Of a DNA stretch of 9,399 nucleotides, positions 5,967 through 9,399 are shown piece by piece. The stretch is from JBGPJO01 sp964348535 (lineage in GTDB: Bacteria > Patescibacteriota > Minisyncoccia > Phycocordibacterales > JAKFXT01): positions 1 through 9,399 of the forward strand of contig CAYGDB010000023.1 in assembly GCA_964348535.1 (NCBI GenBank). Direction: 5' to 3'. Position 1 is the first letter of the stretch. Every line of letters begins with the position of its first letter. The notes beneath the pieces were generated by a model. It searched no databases. It saw only the letters and a list, made by a program, of their open reading frames with translations, and was not told where the DNA came from. Both the position numbers and the translations under genes were made by a program.

Positions 5967-7097
5967 TTAGGATATCTCGTGAGAAAGAGCTATGTTTATT
6001 ATTTCACGAGCTATTTTTTCTGACGCCAAAGGTTGGGCTAATTTTAATGCCGCCTCCCTCATATCAGCTCTGATTTTTTGGTCAGACATTATCTTATCAA
6101 CTTCAAAAACCATAATAGACCGTCCAAGATTTTTTTCCTCCATCACTATAGATGCCCCGGCCCTAGCGTAGGCAAAAGCGTTTCCGCTTTGGTCGTGACT
6201 GATTGATTTTGGTATAGGAATAACTATTGAAGGTATCCCCCAAATAGCCACTTCAAATAGAGTAGAACCGGCCCTAGTTATAATAAGGTCAGCTACGCCG
6301 GAGGCCATGCGAAGAGTCAGGGTATTTAAATAAGAATATGGATGATATCGTCCAATGTTTTTATTGCCCCGAAGCGCCACTTTGGCTGTTTCAGACGCCA
6401 TATTATAATTATTTTTTCCAGTCTGATGAACAATTTGATATTTTTCAACAAAGTCTGGCAATGAATCTAAAATAGCATCATTTATAATTTGCGCCCCTTG
6501 AGAACCACCAAGAACTAAAATCACGGGGACGCCTTCCTCAAGATCTAAAAACTTATGAGCCCCGACGCTTACAGGGGTGCGAATATCACGACGGACAGGA
6601 TTTCCTGTCCAGGCCACCTTTTTTTCGTCAAAAAATCTGCCTGCTTCTTTATAAGAAACGGCCACGCGCTTTGCAAACTTGCCGGCCCAAGCTGAAACCC
6701 GTCCGGGAGAAGTGTCGGATTCGTGAATTATAACAGGTATGCGAAGAATCTTTGCAGCAAAAAGGGTTGGGAAGCTGGCGTAACCGCCCTTAGCAAAAAC
6801 AACATCAGGGAATATCATAAAAACTGAAAACAACGCTTTTATAACACCGAATCCTGTTTTAAAAAAATCTAAAAAATTCAACAAAGAAAAATAACGTCTG
6901 ACTTTTCCGGCCGAAGCGTAGCGGTAAACTATATTATTTTCAAAAAGCGCCCTCGCGTCATAAGGGGAAGGGCCCATATAATAAAGTTCGGGCGGCAAAA
7001 GCTTTTCTTCCGCGGCTATACGATTAACATCTTCGGCAACCGCTATTATGGGGTAAAAATGCCCCGCAGTGCCTCCTCCGGTAAATAATATCTTCAT
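5967..7097 (-). CDS. murG: UDP-GlcNAc:lipid I GlcNAc transferase MurG
   Basis: MurG is a GT-B glycosyltransferase at the inner face of the membrane that converts lipid I to lipid II. The N-terminal glycine-rich loop GGGTAGHFYP (7-16, with His13) and KGGYASFP (103-110) match the family. HESDTSPGR (125-133) corresponds to the HEQN-like segment, GGSQGAQIIND (197-207) begins the UDP-sugar domain, and RAGSTLFEVAIWGIPSIVIP (275-294) carries the conserved Glu. HDQSGNA (301-307) closes the nucleotide site. The 376 residues are slightly longer than usual. Its ATG overlaps the ftsW stop in an ATGA arrangement (7094-7097), indicating translational coupling. Confidence 0.96.
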   Translation of the reverse strand: MKILFTGGGTAGHFYPIIAVAEDVNRIAAEEKLLPPELYYMGPSPYDARALFENNIVYRYASAGKVRRYFSLLNFLDFFKTGFGVIKALFSVFMIFPDVVFAKGGYASFPTLFAAKILRIPVIIHESDTSPGRVSAWAGKFAKRVAVSYKEAGRFFDEKKVAWTGNPVRRDIRTPVSVGAHKFLDLEEGVPVILVLGGSQGAQIINDAILDSLPDFVEKYQIVHQTGKNNYNMASETAKVALRGNKNIGRYHPYSYLNTLTLRMASGVADLIITRAGSTLFEVAIWGIPSIVIPIPKSISHDQSGNAFAYARAGASIVMEEKNLGRSIMVFEVDKIMSDQKIRADMREAALKLAQPLASEKIAREIINIALSHEIS

Positions 7098-8194
7098 GTT
7101 TTTTGGTAACGAGAAATGTTTAACAGTATCCCCACCTCAAGCAAAGCTATAAGAAGAGCCGATCCGCCCTTACTGACAAAAATAAGCGGAGTTCCGGACA
7201 AAGGAAACAAAGCGAGCATTGAGGCAATATTAATAAAAGACTGGGATATTATAAGTATAACAATCCCCAGAGCCAACAGTCCACTAAAAGAATCCGGGGC
7301 TCTAACAGCTATTCGAAGGCCTCTTAAAGCGAATAATAAAAATAAAATTATTAAGAATGATGCCCCGATAAAGCCAAACTCCTCCCCCGCCACCGCAAAA
7401 ATAGAGTCCCCGATTGGTTCTGGCAAATATCCAAATTTTTGAATACTTTGGCCAAAACCCTGCCCAGTCAGACCACCGGAACCGATAGCAATAAGAGATT
7501 GGTACACCTGATAACCCGCTCCATAATAATCAACATTACCGAGATTTATAAAAGCCAAAAGACGCTCTTTGAGATATGGTCTGAAGAAAAATAAGGCCGC
7601 CCCGCCAGAAAGGCTTAAAAATATGAGGACGAAAATATCTTTGGCGCGCGCGCCAGAAACTAAAAACATTAAAAAACCGGAAATGAATAGAGTTAAAAAA
7701 GCATCGGTGTCCGGTTGTAAGAGAAGTACGGCGCCGGATAATCCGGAAAGAATAATAAAAGGGATAAGTCCAAACCTAATATCCTTAACCTTTTCCTTGA
7801 CCATAGAAAGCCATGCGGCCAAATATACGACAAAAGCCAGACGTAAAAGTTCAGATGGTTGAAAAGTAAAAGAGCCAAAAGAAAGCCATCTTCGAGCGCC
7901 ACCATGTTCAAAACCTATTCCTGGAACAAAAACCAAAGTAGTGAGAAAAAAAGCCACAATAAAAAAATAGAAAGAATAGACTCGTATATGCTTATAATGA
8001 AAATAAGAAAAAAACACAAGCGAGACCCCTCCCAGAAGAAGCCCGAAAACTATTTGTTTAAGCGCCACTGTCTCAAAGCTGACATTCCCTCGAGTGAGAA
8101 GACCTAAAGAAGCGGACAAAAAAATAATAAACCCGAAAGAAACAAGAAGAAGAACAATAATAAGCAGCGGACGATCAAGGTGATGTTTGTTCAT
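7094..8194 (-). CDS. ftsW: SEDS-family peptidoglycan polymerase / lipid II flippase-like protein (FtsW/RodA)
   Basis: SEDS proteins polymerise glycan strands from lipid II together with a class B penicillin-binding protein, in division (FtsW) or elongation (RodA). The 366-residue product has about ten hydrophobic segments. Hallmarks are GARRWLSFGSFTFQPSE (99-115), GYQVYQSLIAIGSGGLTGQGFG (227-248) and EPIGDSIFAVAGEEFGFIG (259-277), where Asp263 aligns with the catalytic Asp region. SKGGSALL (341-348) is the SxGGS segment. The family QPD-x-G motif reads QPDTD (160-164). FtsW is favoured over RodA because it lies between mraY and murG, as in division and cell-wall clusters. It starts 9 bases after mraY with no clear SD. 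Confidence 0.92.
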   Translation of the reverse strand: MNKHHLDRPLLIIVLLLVSFGFIIFLSASLGLLTRGNVSFETVALKQIVFGLLLGGVSLVFFSYFHYKHIRVYSFYFFIVAFFLTTLVFVPGIGFEHGGARRWLSFGSFTFQPSELLRLAFVVYLAAWLSMVKEKVKDIRFGLIPFIILSGLSGAVLLLQPDTDAFLTLFISGFLMFLVSGARAKDIFVLIFLSLSGGAALFFFRPYLKERLLAFINLGNVDYYGAGYQVYQSLIAIGSGGLTGQGFGQSIQKFGYLPEPIGDSIFAVAGEEFGFIGASFLIILFLLFALRGLRIAVRAPDSFSGLLALGIVILIISQSFINIASMLALFPLSGTPLIFVSKGGSALLIALLEVGILLNISRYQKT

Positions 8195-8203
8195 AAATCT
8201 TAT

Positions 8204-9271
8204 TTAAATAAGAGCCACTACCGCTCCAAGTATCGCAAAGACTATGCTGACAATCCAAAATCTCATTGTTACCTTATAGCCGGGCCAACCCAAAGCTTCA
8301 AAATGGTGGTGAATCGGAGCAACCAAAAAAACTTTCTTGCCACGGAATTTTTTTGAAGTGATCTGTATGACATTTGAGAGGGTTGTCGCAATGAGAGGAG
8401 CGGCAATTATCGGAAGGGCTATCAAACCATGACCGCCTCCGAGTGCGTCTGTCATAAAAGCAATAATGGTAAGAGTGATGGTTAAACCCATCGTTCCGGT
8501 TTCAGACATATAAAAACGAGCCGGCGGAATATTAAACCAAAGAAAAGCCAAGATGCTCCCCACGATGGTAGCCGATAAAGCGGCCATGTCAACTTGAGAT
8601 TGATAAAAAGCTATAACCGCGTAAGCTCCAAACATCGCGGCAAAAACACCGCCGGCAAGGCCGTCAATGCCATCAATCACCCCGCCTGAATAAATACCAA
8701 GAGTTACGATAATAAAAAGAGGGACAAAGAGCCACCCTATCTCAAATGCTCCGACCACAGGCAACCCTATGGAGCTTACGCCAAGCTTTAAGTAAAACCA
8801 AAGAGCGCACAGAAGAGCGATAAAAGATACCACCAAAAGACGTTTTTTTAATGACAAACCGCCAGAGATGTAATCTCTACTGCCACGAACGTCTAAAAAA
8901 TCATCAAAAAGACCGACGAGCGATCCTATAATGAGCGCCGAAAGAGGTATCCAAGTTTGGTTTCTAGAAAAAAAATCAAGTTTTTCAAAAAAATCAATTC
9001 CTAACACTTTACCTAAAACGTACACGACAATGACAGTTAGAAAGGTGGAAAGCCATATTACTATTCCACCCATTTTCGGTGTCCCTACTTCTTTATTTTT
9101 ATGAAGTTCATTAAAAACGGTTGTCTCTTTTCCATCAAGTCCGATTTTGCCGGCTTTTTTCTTCCACATCTTGTTGCGGTACAAGTAGTGAGTTATAAGA
9201 GGAGTAACGCCTATACCGATGACGAAAGCTATAACGGACGGGAGAAAGATTTTAACGAAATTGACAATCAT
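8204..9271 (-). CDS. mraY: Phospho-N-acetylmuramoyl-pentapeptide transferase MraY, start revised to 9271
   Basis: MraY attaches phospho-MurNAc-pentapeptide to undecaprenyl phosphate, making lipid I in the membrane. From the ATG at 9269-9271 the protein has 355 residues and about ten membrane segments. GTPKMGG (63-69), the DD pair in GLFDDF (123-124), DGIDGLAGG (200-208) and APIHHHFEALGW (318-329) are family signatures. The frame also runs up to an ATG at 9316, but that would add 15 unlikely residues encoded by the promoter and half a palindrome, while a good -10 box sits 7 bases before 9271. Oddities: the metal-ligand GDTGS motif reads SETGT (256-260), and the Asn usually just before TDGLDG is Gly. 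murD, often next in such clusters, is absent; ftsW follows after 9 bases. Confidence 0.94.
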   Translation of the reverse strand: MIVNFVKIFLPSVIAFVIGIGVTPLITHYLYRNKMWKKKAGKIGLDGKETTVFNELHKNKEVGTPKMGGIVIWLSTFLTVIVVYVLGKVLGIDFFEKLDFFSRNQTWIPLSALIIGSLVGLFDDFLDVRGSRDYISGGLSLKKRLLVVSFIALLCALWFYLKLGVSSIGLPVVGAFEIGWLFVPLFIIVTLGIYSGGVIDGIDGLAGGVFAAMFGAYAVIAFYQSQVDMAALSATIVGSILAFLWFNIPPARFYMSETGTMGLTITLTIIAFMTDALGGGHGLIALPIIAAPLIATTLSNVIQITSKKFRGKKVFLVAPIHHHFEALGWPGYKVTMRFWIVSIVFAILGAVVALI

Positions 9272-9278
9272 TGTAGAT

Positions 9279-9307
9279 AGTATAACCCTTAATCGGTTTT
9301 CAGAGAA
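9279..9307 (-). promoter_or_regulatory. Promoter of the mraY-ftsW-murG operon, leaderless configuration
   Basis: On the minus strand TATACT (9284-9279) is five of six matches to the -10 consensus and lies 7 bases before the ATG at 9271. TTCTCT (9307-9302) is a weak -35 with a 17-bp spacer that touches the palindrome arm. No SD precedes the ATG (ATCTACA). A start at or one base before the ATG is expected. Confidence 0.5.
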
Positions 9308-9393
9308 TTCGAACAAGGTTTAACCTTGTTCGAATTTGGCATCGTATAAAGATGATAAAATTCTTCTGGAGCAATTTTTATTTGACGTACCAT
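9289..9393 (-). pseudogene. N-terminal remnant of an IS200/REP-associated (Y1) transposase-like gene
   Basis: A 34-codon frame starts at the ATG 9391-9393 and ends at TAA 9289-9291. Its first 17 residues, with IKIAPEEFYHLYT, resemble the opening of REP-associated tyrosine transposases common in CPR genomes, which begin with a short basic stretch, an E-(F/Y)YH-(L/I)Y core and then RG. After residue 17 the resemblance stops, and the remaining residues are encoded by the palindrome and the mraY promoter region. The HUH and catalytic Tyr segments are absent. The interpretation is a broken insertion-element end; the match rests on a short motif. The frame is open to the window edge, so an upstream extension cannot be excluded. 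Confidence 0.45.
9306..9336. repeat. 31-base palindrome upstream of mraY
   Basis: AATTCGAACAAGGTT (9306-9320) and AACCTTGTTCGAATT (9322-9336) are exact reverse complements around a single T, so a 15-bp perfect inverted repeat (hairpin or cruciform) is possible. There is no U-run following on either strand. It lies directly after the transposase-like N-terminal codons at 9393-9343 and just upstream of the mraY -10 box. I read it as a REP-like or miniature mobile-element palindrome, possibly tied to that transposase family. Confidence 0.8.
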
Positions 9394-9399
9394 AGTACC

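Noticed and set aside
7643..7654. GGCGCGCGCGCC perfect palindrome in ftsW
   Set aside because: It is fully explained by codons for Gly-Ala-Arg-Ala in a conserved cytoplasmic loop; it is short and has no associated structure.
9272..9316. MraY start at 9316, adding 15 N-terminal residues
   Set aside because: The extra residues would come from half of the palindrome and the promoter; the family normally begins just before the first membrane segment, and a -10 box is correctly placed for the ATG at 9271.

Overview
The window looks like a chromosomal segment of a Patescibacteria/CPR bacterium, most likely a Parcubacteria-type lineage. The evidence is moderately AT-rich DNA, small and trimmed versions of universal genes, very tight gene packing, few Shine-Dalgarno (SD) sequences and a strongly degenerate PriA. 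TGA is used as a stop codon (priA-like gene, def, ftsW, yggU-like gene), so the standard code 11 applies and the UGA-glycine code of Gracilibacteria/SR1 does not. The lineage is an inference from protein style; no 16S gene is present.

Plus strand, bases 1-3144. The 3' part of a priA-like gene comes first. It keeps the eight zinc-binding cysteines and the C-terminal domain but has lost every helicase motif visible here. A 268-base intergenic region follows. It carries a perfect-consensus promoter, a GC-rich strongly structured RNA of about 190 nt, and an intrinsic terminator. Then come def (peptide deformylase) and fmt (Met-tRNA formyltransferase), which overlap by 11 bases. priA-def-fmt is a widely conserved bacterial gene order; here an apparently separate RNA gene sits between priA and def.

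Minus strand, bases 9393 down to 3148. At the right edge lie what looks like the first ~17 codons of an IS200/REP-associated transposase and a 31-base near-perfect palindrome. Next are mraY, ftsW and murG, the membrane steps of peptidoglycan precursor synthesis and polymerisation (lipid I, lipid II, glycan polymerase). These are followed by gltX, a YggU/DUF167 gene, a short HPF/RaiA ribosome hibernation factor and a membrane-anchored cyclophilin. The cyclophilin gene ends 3 bases from the end of fmt, in convergent orientation.

Two system-level signals stand out. First, the unidentified small RNA between priA and def presents C-rich loops and has its own promoter and terminator. Second, good -10 boxes lie only 6-7 bases upstream of the start codons of def, mraY and the cyclophilin gene, which suggests leaderless transcripts. 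Palindromes in the priA-like gene, at the end of the yggU-like gene and upstream of mraY point to small mobile or REP-like elements.
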